Of a DNA stretch of 64,000 nucleotides, positions 11,026 through 22,880 are shown one piece after another. Location: the NCBI GenBank assembly GCA_036362985.1, contig JAYGXS010000007.1, positions 26,128,980 to 26,192,979 on the forward strand, written 5' to 3'. The position numbers were made by a program, and so were the translations under genes. Numbering within the stretch: the stretch's first letter is position 1; each line of letters opens with the position of its first letter. This DNA comes from Ligula intestinalis. Lineage: Eukaryota > Platyhelminthes > Cestoda > Diphyllobothriidea > Diphyllobothriidae. The notes under the pieces were generated by a model that did not search any database, was not told the origin of the DNA, and saw only the letters and a list, made by a program, of their open reading frames with translations.

Positions 11026-12405
11026 CAGATACTGGTGTATGAGTGCATTTAGTGATGTCTTCTTGATAACAGGCCTCTTATGATTTTAATCCATGCACAA
11101 ACTCTTGCCCCATGCGGGTGGCTACTCTATGTCCTCTTGTAGTATCTGAAGAGTCCTTTATTATTCCATCAACCCACGCATCATTGAAATAAATAAATTG
11201 ACGGCGCTGTGTGTAACATGCCAAGCGAAGCCTTTTAGCAGTCGCTAGCGCTACTTGGAACCCCTGATAAACCGCATGTGAATGTCCGCTGCATGCTGAC
11301 CTATCACGCCTCACTGCTGCTGACGTCGTGCCTTTGAGACTAGGCGCAAACATGTGCGCCTCGCCTTCTCGTCGTGACTTTAGCCCGTCCAATTATAAGC
11401 CCGCGTTTGTAGACAACCCTTATTAGCGGGTTGGCCTCAACGTGTCTGGACAGATTTTAATGCAACGGCTGCTGCTAGACATCACTTCGGGCCACACTGC
11501 TCTGGCGGAAGGACGGGCGCTCCGACAGTTAAATCAACTCTTTTGGGAATTTAATCTCGGCAGGCTAAAGTTGTGCAACATTAGGTGACCCCAAGCATCA
11601 CTCAAAAAATTTAATTAACGGTGCTGTTGGTAAGAATTTTAAGCGTAGCTGCCAGCTATCAGAAAACCACATCTGGGTGGGGTAGAGTGAAACTGCTTTG
11701 GTATAAACCCCTTTTCTAGTTTTTTTGCACACCCCAAAACACATGACGCACCGTCATATGACAGGGCCTTGATTTGGGATCTGCCCCATAGACACACATG
11801 GGCTATTCACGTAAAGCATCCGTTCTCACGAAGCCTGCAAAAAATTAGAGACGTAGCCATTTCAGTGAAATAATCCATACGACACAATCCACAGTAGACA
11901 CTACCTACACCCCGAATACAGCTAACACAATATGCCATGGTATGTAAATGCTAGTGGGTTCATAATCCCTGCATACTGCTCAATGTGACGAGAGAGATTA
12001 AAATTGCGCCTCTGTACGAAAAATATTTTTTGGTCTCTTTGTTGTTATCCCATCTACTCTCGTCTGCGTTTTGCTTCACTCATCCTTCTCTTCCTCTCCT
12101 TTGGTCACTCCTTGGTATTTTCCCATATTCTTTCCCTACCCAACCCCCTCTCCTACCTTCCTTTGTCTTCCCTGGACACCTTACTTTCTACCCTGTCGCT
12201 ATCATGCCTATTCTGCTTTCGTCACATACCTCTTCCAGTGGAATCTGGGTTAAGGTCCCAAAAATTGTTTAAATAAGCTAATGTTTCCGCGAAAAATTAA
12301 CGCGCTATAAATACACGAAGAAATTTACTTACATTTATTACTTATTTACAATATATTGGGTGGGAAAAAGCTGGATCTTTTTAAGTTGATTTTACTCAAT
12401 TGGGT
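11026..12405. other. Unassigned, partly pyrimidine-rich DNA
   Basis: 11080-11450 resembles the GC-richer part of LTR-A-like repeats only weakly. 12050-12240 is strongly pyrimidine-rich on the plus strand, which gives overlapping Leu/Pro/Ser-rich ORFs that I regard as artefacts of composition. Confidence 0.3.
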
Positions 12406-12535
12406 TTCTTGATATTCCTGAAAAGCATTTTGTTAGTAAGGAGGTTGTTTACTTGAAATTGCCTGAGGTCCAACGTAAGGTTCTGGAGTGAGATTAGTAA
12501 AGTTCGGGGAGCGAAATGCCGCGCACACCTTTAAT
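12406..12535 (-). mobile_element. TIR element, internal fragment
   Basis: It matches the interior of the 32636-33165 copy. Shared elements are ATTCCTGAAA, GGAGGTTGT(T/C)TACTT and AGATTAGTAAA followed by a GCG-rich step. Confidence 0.5.
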
Positions 12536-13019
12536 TCACATGCAACACAACTTGACGTTAGTTTTATTTGGTTAACTTGACTTATTTATATTAAACTTTA
12601 GTTTTCAGTTCATTATGTGTTAGCTATTTTTATTTCATATTATGTTTGAATTAGAGTCAGTTTAGCGCACTTTGGTTTGCATGTTTAGTTAGTTGACTAT
12701 TTTAGTTAGTCATGTTTTAATTTAGTTATTTCCTAATATTGGCGTATTTGCACATTTAAGTTATGGCACACATTGCTGTTGAGTAACTGTAGGACACCTA
12801 TATAATTTTCTCAGTTTTTTTTACTTTCATAAACTCTTTGTTTAAGCTTTCATTTCGCTACCCTTTTAAAGCCCTGACTTTATCCTTTTTATTTTACTCA
12901 ATGTTCTGTTATAGGCTTGCGAATACAAAAAGAGTGGCAATATATATAGTCATTGTTTGAAATAATTATTATTCTTCTGTCTGTTGCGTCGCTAAAGTAG
13001 GCATAAGCGGAAATTATAG
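12536..13019. other. TTTAGTT-rich low-complexity DNA
   Basis: A T-rich stretch with repeated TTTAGTT-like units. A similar tract lies at 14215-14345. It is non-coding. Confidence 0.5.
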
Positions 13020-13190
13020 TGCACGAAACATATATTTATCCATGGCTTGCATGCAATAAGGCCTGTTTTACATTACCTTCACGATAACATATCTGAAAAT
13101 TTTTGCTCATATGCTATCCAAGCGATGCGATAAAAAAACTTCTATTACTGCATTCTGTGCACTGAGACTTCCCAGTTTTGCAAACAATAA
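13020..13190 (+). repeat. Family F repeat, copy 1
   Basis: It shares CAATAAGGCCTGTTTTACATT, a GATAACAT block, TTTGCTCATATGC and a GATGCGATAAAAAAA step with copies at 17755-17930 and 20090-20270. No coding content. Confidence 0.55.
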
Positions 13191-13387
13191 TCTTCAAATA
13201 TGAAATTGCCCTTGTTTCTGAAAATAAATAGGATTCTTTTAACATGGCTTCACTTACATCTGAGCTACTTCGCACTCAATGTTCCGGTTCTGGAAATAAG
13301 ATACTCTAAACTTACCTTTCTTATTTTGGAGTTCTTCCATAGTAAAATGCACATGATTAAAAACTGTGGTTTTGTCGTACGTAACAC

Positions 13388-13870
13388 TGTAGCGGCTCGT
13401 GCCTGGCTGACTAGCTCGCATCGAAGTGCTTTTTCCCAACGGCTCGCCGACGCGGTTTTTGCCGTCTCGATCAGCCAATCACGGTCCCCGCATCTACGCT
13501 CAAAAACCAGGCGACGAATGGGGAGCTTGCACGCGTGCCCGACGCAAGTTGCCTCTCTGCCCAAAATCTCCAGGCCGACCTAGCCAATGAAAGCTATCTC
13601 TCTCTCTCTCTGTCTTCTGTCCCGACTACTCAAAGACCTCACTTGGAAATCGGCTCTGAGCGAAATTGGTTGGAGACCGCGCGCTCATGCGCCCGCCGGC
13701 CGTACAGCCATGCCGGATGGACTGGCAACTTTCCCATAACTTTTCTGTAAACAATACACTGTTCCGTCTACTCTCGCCTTTCCACCGTCTTCTCTCCAAC
13801 CTCCTAAGGAACCAGGGTCTGGAATATTGTAGGTGTTAAGGCCATAACGGTCGAAGCCTTAGCTCCTATA
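13388..13870 (+). repeat. LTR-A family repeat, copy 4
   Basis: It begins TGTAGCGGCTCG. It holds AACTTTCCCATAACTTTTCTG and an AACCAGGGTCTGGAATATTG block equivalent to the LTR-A 3' block. A short (CT)n run lies at 13600-13613. Confidence 0.6.
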
Positions 13871-15539
13871 ACACCATAGGAAATTCCTTCAATATGAGAC
13901 CACTCCCATTTTTGCCAACGTTAATGCCCATTAATTTTTCCAGTTGGTAACGCTGCATATAAGGTATATAAATTGGTCCAAATCCTCAAGCCGTAGGACA
14001 GAGTTCCTTATCCTAAGACATCAAGTATTCAGCATATATTTTGGACACCTTGCATTTCAGCGTAACGGCCGGTAGTAATCAGCAAAATTCGGCAAATTGA
14101 AAACTTTCTTAAAACGGATGTTACTTTTTCTTAAAGTCTAACATTTAAAGAAGTCCAAATTCTCTACAAAACGAGTTAAAAAAATATTGTGTCAGCAGTT
14201 AAATCTAACCTCCAGTTCGGTTAAGTTTATTATTTAGTTTTATTTGTTTCGTTTACGTCTATTTTAGATTATTTTAGTTTTTATTTAATATATTATTTAG
14301 TGATTAGTTTTTATTGAGTTTAATTTTTAATTTTAGTTGCTTAATTTTAGGGTACTTTTGTTAAGATGGTAATTTTTACAAGGAATGTTAACCAAAATAT
14401 TTAAAAATTTAAGCCTGATTTTAGGCACATTGGAAGGTGACGCGATACACTTAGGTTATGCAATCCGGTGGGACAGGTTATTTTTTAAAAAGACACTTCC
14501 TGCTTCTTGCGTGCCGAAATGTGCAGCAAATCCCTTGTGGAGTGCACAAAACATTCACAGTTTGTGCCATATAGCAGCATTTAATTAGCCACCCTTCTGC
14601 CCATTAATATTTCCACAAATGAGCCTGAAAATAAGAAATATATGCCAAAATTGGCTGGAGTAGAAAGAAAAAGGTAATTTTTTACAATTCCGCGGATGGC
14701 TTATCGTTATTTTTCGGGAAAGTTAAAAAAAACTCGCTAAAATCGCCATTCTGGTCTTAGCTTTAGTGCGTAGAACCTAATATTTCGCATAAATCGTCCT
14801 GTATTATAGCGTATTTACCGTTTTTTAATCGGAAAATTATCCTAGAAAACATATTTTTGGTTGGCTGTTGTTGTGGATGTTCAGTTCACTGCAATGAAAT
14901 TTAAACTAAAACTGGATATTGAAATGCAACCCAAACAATCATCTATGTAAAAAAGAGCTTTCAAAAATTTATTTTGAGTGCGTTGATGAATACATTTCAG
15001 AGAACTACTATATGCGAGCAAAAACCTAAAGCACTCAAAACGATAGGTTATTCGTACATATTTCAAAACTTAACGAACTACTGCTAAAGGCGGACAAGCA
15101 CGTTCCATAGATCTGCTCAAAAGCAGAAAAAACAGGTAAGATCAGCAAATGGCGGTTAATGATCCGAAAATTAGAAAAAATAAAAAAAGTTTTTTTTTGA
15201 AAAATAACCTTCTTCCAAACAATTGCATTTGCCTAACAGAACCCAAACTAAAAATAAAATGAGCACCCCAATCACAACGCAAGGTAGATCTGTGGTTAGA
15301 TTTAGAAACAAGTTGACTGATAAAATGACGCAAAATATATTTTGCATATAAAAAGCGTTCTACCAAATAAATTAGATGAATAAATAAAATTATCAAAAAG
15401 TTAGATTACAAAACTAGCTAATATAAATTGTCGTTATCACATTTAATGAATAAGGTCAAATATTGTAAGAAGATATGGGACACTTCATTCACGATTTACC
15501 TACTCAACTACTTCCCATGTCTAACATATTTCCGGTAAA
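13871..15539. other. AT-rich DNA without recognisable genes
   Basis: T-rich tract at 14215-14345. Short ORFs of up to 84 codons are unrecognised and have no splice support. Confidence 0.35.
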
Positions 15540-16050
15540 TTGTTTAAAATGTGCACCCTATGCACCCAACACCCAGCAATCTGTCGTGCGCGACTGGGGG
15601 AAATAGGGGTTTTGCAGATAAGGAAAATAGGGTAGGCATTAAAGAATATTTGTAGAAGTGGAAAGTGGAAAAATGCAGCTGAATTTGTTCACCTAGGTCG
15701 TTTGGAGTAAGGTGTCCCGCGTGTAATTCCAACTCCAGAACGGTACGTTGGACCTCAGGTATATTGATGTGGGTGAACTCATAACCACCGTTTCCATTTT
15801 TTAATGAATTTCAAGAAGCCTGCGTTCTGATAGTTTTTCTTCGCAGTACGGTAAACGATTAAGAAAATCGACAGGTATAAATTGACGAAATTTATAAATA
15901 TAATCAAGAAAAACTGCATATAGCAGTTATTAAAGTATTTTCTACTGCCTATCTTAATTCTCCACCCATAAAAGCCCTGAAACCACTATTTCCTTCGGAG
16001 AAAATGTTGGAACTAGGGGTAAATTAGGTGCAATACTTAAACTGTTGTGG
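15540..16050 (+). mobile_element. TIR element, complete copy with imperfect inverted ends
   Basis: The left end begins TTGTTTAAAATGTGCACC. The right end closes with AGGTGCAATACTTAAACTG, its inverted counterpart. About 80-100 bp at each end pair imperfectly. No transposase is encoded, so it is a non-autonomous, MITE-like element of roughly 510 bp. I cannot assign a transposase superfamily because the target duplication is not clear. Confidence 0.6.
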
Positions 16051-17170
16051 ACTACATTTCCTAATGGAATTCCTTATCAAGTTGGCGACTCCATTAACCA
16101 TATTAACTTCCATTAAATCAACTAAATCTCAAATATAAGCAAACGGAAATTTTAAAAGACCTGTCGCAACAAACATTTATATAACATGACCTATGCAATA
16201 CTTGATCTTGTGCAATGTGAACTCTTGGAGAGTTATTCATTAAAATATCGCAAAGATATTTTAAGTTAATTGTGTCTGTATCTTTTTATTTACTTTTGCT
16301 ATTTGTATTGACAAGACTAACATGTGACACATATGATAAGAAACTAAGCGTTTAGGAAAGCCATCCCTTCCTTCAGAAAACTGTTTTGCCTAATCAAGGG
16401 CTCCGTACTTGTTTTCGTGTTTTAATTACTAGATATTGGCTTATTTTAAGTTCTTGGTTGGTTCTTGTACGCGTTCGCAATAAAAGTTTTGAATATGCTA
16501 AGTGTTTAATGCTTAATTCTTCCATGTTTCATTCAGTGGGATCGAAACCTACCGCTGAAGAATTTCCGTGCGCTGGCCACCCTCAGTCCCCGACAGGACA
16601 GTCCATTGGGCGCTCAACGTGCGCAATCATTGGCTACTAGCCGGCTCAGTCGCAACCAATTAAAACGCGCGACAATTATTTTGCCAACTGGCGCGTAGTC
16701 GGACACCCCCAGTTTGTTCTAATTGGCAATTTCCAACCTACCAGACGTTGACGTGTGCGCGAAAGCCATGGTGCCGTGACACTAATATCCAGCCCGCTTG
16801 CGGTTACCGACTATTCATCGCTCGAGGTTCTAGGCTTTCGATCCAAATGGCGTTTGCTCCATCTCGAGTGTTTCAGGATGAATTTCCGCTAGCTCAGAGC
16901 TGTCCTTCCTAGAAAGAAGTTCGGCTGGTAGAGGACTTCGAAGCCCTCACGCTAGAGATAGTTTGTCTTGCTTTTATCGCTCTTTCCGTCCGCTTTGTAG
17001 GTACAGGGCGGCGCTCTGCTTCAAATCCACCGAATCATACTCGCGGCTCGCGTTCCCTCTTTACGTGCATCCTTCCGGGGCCCATACAGAGACGAGAATC
17101 AGCGCTTAAGGTGGCCGATGGTGCCTCTGGCGTAAGCCTGCCGTCCACCTGTTTTTATTTTGCGCTTTCT
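16051..17170. other. Unassigned DNA upstream of the BTB-BACK fragment
   Basis: It is GC-richer from 16560 on. No exon could be supported. Part of a BTB domain could be encoded near 17110-17170 (a VADGASGVSLP frame), but the reading is broken. Confidence 0.25.
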
Positions 17171-17173
17171 AGT

Positions 17174-17289
17174 GTCGCAAACGCCTTTTTTGAATTATGT
17201 GTACACTGGCCGGATGGAATTCACGGAAGCGAACGCCTGGACCATGATGGCGCTCTGGAGGACTGGGGCGTTAATCTCCTGACCGCCAG
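17174..17289 (+). pseudogene. BTB-domain C-terminal exon (Kelch-like gene), with in-frame stop
   Basis: Starting after a possible acceptor (TTTGCGCTTTCTAG, ending at 17172), one frame reads FLNYVYTGRMEFTEANAW. This is the typical end of a BTB domain, where YVYTGxxxF is a hallmark. A TGA at 17280 lies in that frame. A donor CAG|GTAAAC follows, with GT at 17290. Joining this exon to 17350 keeps the frame of the BACK domain, since 1 base plus 2 bases make one codon. That phase match supports a true exon pair. The stop suggests a pseudogene, a decayed duplicate or a sequence error. Confidence 0.45.
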
Positions 17290-17349
17290 GTAAACAGATT
17301 ACTGCTTCCCCTCTAACTGCCTAAAGAGTTAATTTAGAAAATTTTTCAG

Positions 17350-17698
17350 TTGCGTGGGATTTCGCCAAATCCTTCAATATCGCATCAGTGATGCACAGCT
17401 GCATCCAGCTGATCCATGCCCAGTTTCAACGTTTTGTCTCCACTGAGCTATTCCTTCGTCTGCCGGGTGACACCGTGCTCTACCTGCTCCAAATGGATGA
17501 CCTGCCGGTTGACTCTGAAGAGGAGGTTGTAGGGACCATTTCCAGCTGGTTATTTCCTCACGCAGTAGTGGATCAACGAAGACTAGAGGCGCAGGCAGCC
17601 GCAATATTTACGGAGGTGCGGTGGTGCCAAAAGACTCGCCAATTCCGCGAACAACATGTCGACAGTCATCAGATATTCAAGCAGTCCACCGAATGTCT
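17350..17698 (+). CDS. BACK-domain exon of a BTB/Kelch-like protein (partial)
   Basis: An exon of 349 bp lies between a good acceptor (AAAATTTTTCAG, ending at 17349) and a good donor (GTAAGT at 17699). It encodes about 115 residues matching the BACK domain that follows BTB in Kelch-like substrate adaptors of Cullin-3 ubiquitin ligases. Visible features are AWDFAKSFN, an F-Q-R-F helix, ELFLRLPGDTVLYLLQMDDL and DSEEEVVGTISSW. These correspond to the conserved helices and the L-L-x-x-D-D-L-x-V-x-S-E-E core. The frame is open throughout. No Kelch-repeat exon was found downstream, where repeats and a LINE follow at once, so the gene is either incomplete here or a fragment. Confidence 0.65.
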
Positions 17699-17754
17699 GT
17701 AAGTGCATATATTTGTTTTGGTAGGATTGTGTTATGGGGTCGTGTGAGCGCGCT

Positions 17755-17930
17755 TCGCGGTACGTCTAGTTTACAAAAAAGTGCATTTCTGCGTGACTCA
17801 CATTTAATAAGGTCTGTTTTACATTACCCTGAGATAACATACATGGAAACTTTGCTTATGTGCCATGTAGGCGATGTGGTAAAAAAATGCGATTACTTAT
17901 TTTTTTACTGCACAAGTAAGCTAGCCATAA
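17755..17930 (+). repeat. Family F repeat, copy 2
   Basis: TTTAATAAGGTCTGTTTTACA, ATTACCCTGAGATAACAT and a GCGATGTGGTAAAAAAATGCG step match the copies at 13020 and 20090. Confidence 0.55.
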
Positions 17931-17989
17931 CTAGTTCAGTATAGTTCAGTAGATTAAGGGTAGTAGGCAATGCCTTTGAAGACCCTATT

Positions 17990-18175
17990 GAAACCAGCAT
18001 TCATGAAATATCCAACATAAAATATGTCACTTTAAACAGCGAGTAACACATATACATGTACAAATTTTAACGTGTGCGTGTGAGCAGTCATAATAGTCTC
18101 TTGTGTACATAATATATCCAACATAAAATGTGTTACTGTAAAATAGTGAGAAGCATATACAAATGTAAAGTTTTA
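17990..18175 (-). repeat. Tandem direct repeat at the 3' end of a LINE
   Basis: Two units spaced 106 bp apart begin ATCCAACATAAAAT at about 18009 and 18115. They lie immediately beyond the stop of the minus-strand LINE, so they probably belong to its 3' UTR. Confidence 0.5.
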
Positions 18176-19390
18176 TCTATAGGTATTTCCGGGGCGTAAA
18201 TTATTCCTGCTTCCTTGTACATATGAACGGTAACTGTTCAGTAGTTGTTCATCCAGTTTCCGTTTAAACGCATCTGTGGAGTTCGACATTACGACCTCCT
18301 CGGGCAGTCCGTTCCAGGCACCGATGACTCGTTGTGAGAACAACTGCTTGCGCACCTCTAGACGGGATAGGGTTCCCCGCAGTTTGAAGGAATTCCCGCG
18401 AAGGTTGTTGAAGTGGCGAAGGTGAAGAAGTCATCAAACTTCAGGGCACACTCCCGATTCCTCACGAGGCGGTACGTCTGTATGAGGTCGCCGCGGATTT
18501 GTCTATACTCAAGGGGAAAACGTTAAGTGCTTCTAGTCTACATTCGTAAAATGAAGACTTTAGGCCCTTCACAGTTTTCGTTGCCTTTCGCTGAATTCTT
18601 TCCAGCATCTGGTTATCTTTGTGCATCCATGGTCGCCACGCCTGAACGCCATACTCCAGATGTGAGCGAATAAATGTTCCATAAATTTTGACAAAAGTCC
18701 GCTTAATGGCAAACAGAACACTGTTTGCCCTCTTGACAGCCCTAGCACACTGTAAGGACGGCTTCAGGAATGGCATAATAGCCATACCCAGACCTTTTTG
18801 TTCATTGACGTTCGACAGGCACCTTCCATCGAGTACGTAGTTGTGTGAGCCATCCGTCGCGCTCAGTTTCTACGCCTTGAGCCGAAGTGTGACAAAATTC
18901 TCAAAGTTAAACCGCATTAACCATTTTTTGAACCATTCACCAAGGTGGTCAAGTCCTCCTTGCAGAGTTTGTTTATCATAAACGTTTCTGATGGGTTACC
19001 ATATCTTAATAAAATCTGCAAACAAGACTCCATTACTGACCAATCCATGCCTACAGTCGTTGACATAGATTAGGAACAATAGTGGTCCAAGAACGGAGCC
19101 CTGAGGCACGCCACTCGCAACTGGCACTGAAGAGGATTTTGCGTTTCCGACGCACACGGACTGCGATCAGCCTATGAGAAAATCTCCTACCTAATTTAGT
19201 AAATTGCCCTTTATCCCGGATTCTCCAACCTTGTAGAGTAGCCAATCGTGAGGGACACTGTCGAACGCTTTTTTAAAGTCTATGTAAACAACATCTACCG
19301 GGGTATTTTCGTCTAATGACTTGGACCACTGCTCCATAGAACAAAGCATATTGGTCACGCAGGAGTGGTTTCCTCGAACAAACAAATTTA
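18173..19390 (-). pseudogene. Jockey/CR1-like LINE: reverse transcriptase and C-terminus, decayed
   Basis: Reading the minus strand from 19390 down gives RT motif A (VVYIDFKKAFDSVPH near 19290). Motif B follows (SGVPQGSVLGPLLFLIYVND near 19090), then a damaged motif C (FADF for FADD near 19020). The conserved tail comes next: IKRTFVKIYGTFIRSHLEYG and a QAWRP motif near 18650, and SQRVIGAWNGLPEEVV near 18330. The order matches non-LTR retrotransposons of the jockey/CR1 kind. Stops and frameshifts occur and the 5' half is absent. A relative with an intact FADD is at 58926-59770 on the plus strand. Confidence 0.8.
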
Positions 19391-20089
19391 AATCTTTTCT
19401 TAAATTGAAAACTGAATGTAACCAATTTCATCATATAAAAAGAGCCTTTCTTGAGTCAAAATATTTTTACGTATTACCATTAGTGGATTATTATTTATTA
19501 AATATCGTTCAATCAAGTCTGGCATCAGTTCAATGGTCTTCAGCCTCTTTATTGATAAATAGCACTTCTGTTCGACGTTTATATCAAAACCTTTAAAATA
19601 GAATATGAATACAGAGCATTTTCCGAAGAAAGGATTTTTTTGGTTATTGGTTCCTATGAAGGTGGTCAGGTTGCTCACATTTAGAAATGCCTCAAAATAG
19701 CATACCACATTGCCGAGAATAAATAATTTCCACAACGGATTTCTGATATTGTTATTACTAAGATTAATAAAAAGTTTCCATCATGGCCTACCTTTTAAAA
19801 AAGTGTCTGAATTGGATATTAATCTGATGAATTTATGTGTATCTACAATTTTCTAAGGATATATCACAATGAAATTGTAGACTTTTGGCTATTTGTTTAA
19901 ATTAGATGAAGATAAACGATTCAATCTGACTGAAGATGAAAGAACATGCTTTTCTCTTTATAACGGATTAATCCCACAATCTGTTATGATCCTGCGAATG
20001 CAAAAATACTGGTTATGCCTGACTATTTTATGGAAAACTTATTATTCTTCTGTCCGTTCCATTTCAAAATTTCTTAAAAAACAGAAGGT
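19391..20089. other. AT-rich DNA with an unrecognised 111-codon minus-strand ORF
   Basis: The frame at 19400-19735 (minus) is Phe/Ile/Asn-rich, as expected from AT-rich composition. I do not recognise it. Another 66-codon frame lies at 19893-20093. No gene can be supported. Confidence 0.25.
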
Positions 20090-20270
20090 ATAAGTTACAC
20101 AAAAATATATTTCCACATGACTTACATTCAATAAGGTCTTCTTTACACTACCTTTGTGGTAACATTTGCGGACACTTTGCTTATTCGCCAAGGTGAGCCG
20201 CGCGGCAAAGCAAAATGCGACAAAAACTTTTTTGTTACTGTATTTTGCGCCAAAAACTTCACAGGTTAGT
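20090..20270 (+). repeat. Family F repeat, copy 3
   Basis: TTCAATAAGGTCTTCTTTACA, a GGTAACATTTG step and GCAAAATGCGACAAAAAC correspond to the other two copies. Confidence 0.55.
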
Positions 20271-20429
20271 AAAACATAATTTTTAAACCTTTAATTGTTC
20301 TGCAAATATTCCCATTCTTAAGTTGAGAAGTCAAGATTGGCAAACATATGTTTTCAGCAAATCATCGTCAGGCCAGAACATTTGCAGGGTAATTAAAACT
20401 ATGCAGATGGACAGGGTTAAATAGTGTAG

Positions 20430-20870
20430 TCTACTTACAATTCATCATTTACGCGTCGCCCGCATGGCGAGGTCGGCGTGTAGAGGTTTGTGCTTCCGGG
20501 GGGCGAGGTAATTGGGTTATGTTGTGGGGTGATCAGAGGACAGATGCATGGGGGGATAATTGCTGCTATTTGCGCACAGCGAACGACTGTCACTGGGGTG
20601 TGGGGGCAAAGTGCGATCGTCACCTGGCGTCGGGGTCGGCCACGGAAGTGAAAGGGCTTCGGTCAGTTTCTTCTGACAACACAGCACCGGATTCTCTAGC
20701 CGTATAGCTACTGCTTCGGCTGTTGCAAGCACCCGTTGGCGTAGGCCCTTGGAAAATTTGGCTGGTGTCCGGTAGACAACCTGAAAGGCTTTGTTAGTAT
20801 CGACTCGATGATTCGCATCGACGAGATGTGCGAGAATAGAACTCGAAATCGAATGTTGCTTGTTTCTGAA
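20430..20870 (-). pseudogene. PLE fragment: end of the GIY-YIG protein and 3' region
   Basis: On the minus strand a frame near 20830 reads ILAHLVDANHRVDTNKAF, then VVYRTPAKFSKGLRQRVL and TAEAVAIRLENPVLC. This is the end of a PLE GIY-YIG domain and C-terminus, matching in kind the 300-500 region. The conserved endonuclease core itself is cut away. Confidence 0.7.
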
Positions 20871-21654
20871 AAAAAGTGATTCCTTAAATTTTGCTTAGCA
20901 TTTCCATTCGAGCAACTTCGGACAACATTTTCCAGTTCTGGAAGGGGTAATTTTTCCACTTTTTTACTTATTCTGGAATTCCTAGATAGCACAATGCATG
21001 TTAATAAAAATGGCTTGGTTCTACCATACTTTACAGCAGAGGAAATTTCTTCGATATGAACTTTCTCATGATTTAGCCAAAATTAATGTTTTTTTCGCTC
21101 CACAACTTTAAGTAAGAATGCAGTTTTCCAAACAAAAGCCTTTATAATTACTAAATTCGTTCAGTCGATTAAAATAGCCTTTCCAAATATATGCTAAACT
21201 ACCCAGTTAAATTTCGTCATGAAAGGTGCCTGCCATATGGTCATACTTGCAGTAGTGCACTTCCTCAATCAAATGAGATTTAGAAAGCAGAAGACGGACT
21301 TTTTTGTCTATGTAAGGCAATAAGTTGCAGTAACAAATGTGATTACGGCAGCGCACTATCTGCGTAAAGTGGGCGCATGCGGGCCTATCACATATTGCTG
21401 TAGCACGGAGGCGTGCAAACCTGGCGAGATAATATTAATCGCACTCAAAAAGCCAGGGCGAGATCAGGCCCATCCGACTGCGTTGCCAGCTGTGCGACTT
21501 CTGACTGCAAACAGGAGCGCTCCAAAATGACCTTGAGAACGGAATGCAACAGCGCGCGTGGGCGCAGTCGATGCATGCGTATAGTAGACGGTATATCAGA
21601 TGAAATTTAAAGATCAACATTTAAGTGGGTGACCTCATACACATTTCAAGTTGT
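20871..21654. other. No recognisable feature
   Basis: Short ORFs only. The stretch 21360-21560 is GC-richer but matches nothing I know. Confidence 0.3.
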
Positions 21655-22880
21655 TTACGTTGTTCATTGAATTGACTTCAGGGGCAAGATGGTATTTACT
21701 AGAAAACAGTTCAGTTCAGCTCAGTATACTGGGGGCAAAATGGGGCCAAATCCAACGTTTGTTGATATCCAATAAATTGTCTATGCCATTAAACGCTGCG
21801 GAAAAAACGTCTTGTTTTTGCGTGTTGTACTATAAAAGAACATCTATGAAATACAGAAACAATTTAATTATATATGTTCATGGTGCAGACAATTTTGTCT
21901 TGCACTCATGAAATTGACGTAAGTGCAGTTATGAGATAACGTAGTATCATTGGGAAAACAAGAGCCAAGTAAGGTTAGACAATTCTATTTTGCAAATCTG
22001 CTAAGTTTTATGTCACAAAATGAAGTAATGCATGCAAAAGGCCGTAATTTGCTTTACCCCACCGAAAATATCGACCGTAAACAAGCATATATATATATAT
22101 AAAAACCAGACCTGCCGTCCATTTTCTCGGTGAAGCCGTATGCAAAAGATTCCAAGCGTCTTCCATCTATTGAGCAGGATAAATGAATAGAAAAAATTGA
22201 AATGGAACTGACAGGAGCTTATTAGATTTCTCAAAATCGTCTTTGATATTCTGCCACTCTGTTTAGCGTTTGTTATCATAGGACAGCGACTAGAAGTAAA
22301 CGAATACATTGAAAAATGCTCCAGTCTACATAAAAGCGTGAGTGTTTTCGTGTTCAGCAGATGTATCCCTAGCTCTTAGGAAAGTCAAAAAAACTGGCCA
22401 TAATTTCCCATCTTTATCTTGACTTAATCTGCAAGTTTAAAAAGTTCGCAGACATTCTACGCCAAAATTACTAATCAGAGCGATTTTTCAAGCGGTAATA
22501 TGTTATAGAAAGTTTTTTAATTAATCCTAGGCATATTTATTCGCGACTTTTGTTGTGGACGTTTATTTTCCTCGGCAATGAGTTGATGTATTTGGGTGAT
22601 TCTATAACCATGACCAAACGAGACATCTGCATAAGAAAGAATGTTTAAAAATCGTCATTTAGGTGAATGCTTTTAAGACATACCTTATTTGAAGGTTTTG
22701 GTATGCACGTAGAATATAATTTTTATTTATGGCCGATGAACTGAAGCTAGTTAAAATCGCAAAGTGCTAATTGCCATTTCAAGGAAGATCTGAACCTTAT
22801 TTTAATCGAAATCCCAAAATAATTAAAAATAAATGTGGCTGAAGGAAATATCTCTTAGTGTACAAAAGTGGTAGGTTTAC
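21655..22880 (+). repeat. Family D repeat, long copy 2
   Basis: It is homologous along its length to 9200-10350, and near 22060 to the end of the copy at 58430-58925 (shared GTAAACAAGCATATAT). A short (AT)n run lies at 22088-22101. Non-coding. Confidence 0.6.

Noticed and set aside
12004..12276. Three overlapping Leu/Pro/Ser-rich ORFs
   Set aside because: They follow from a pyrimidine-rich tract; all three frames are open at once and none resembles a protein family.
18000..18180. CRISPR-like or satellite array
   Set aside because: Only two units at 106-bp spacing, diverged and attached to a LINE 3' end; the genome is clearly eukaryotic.
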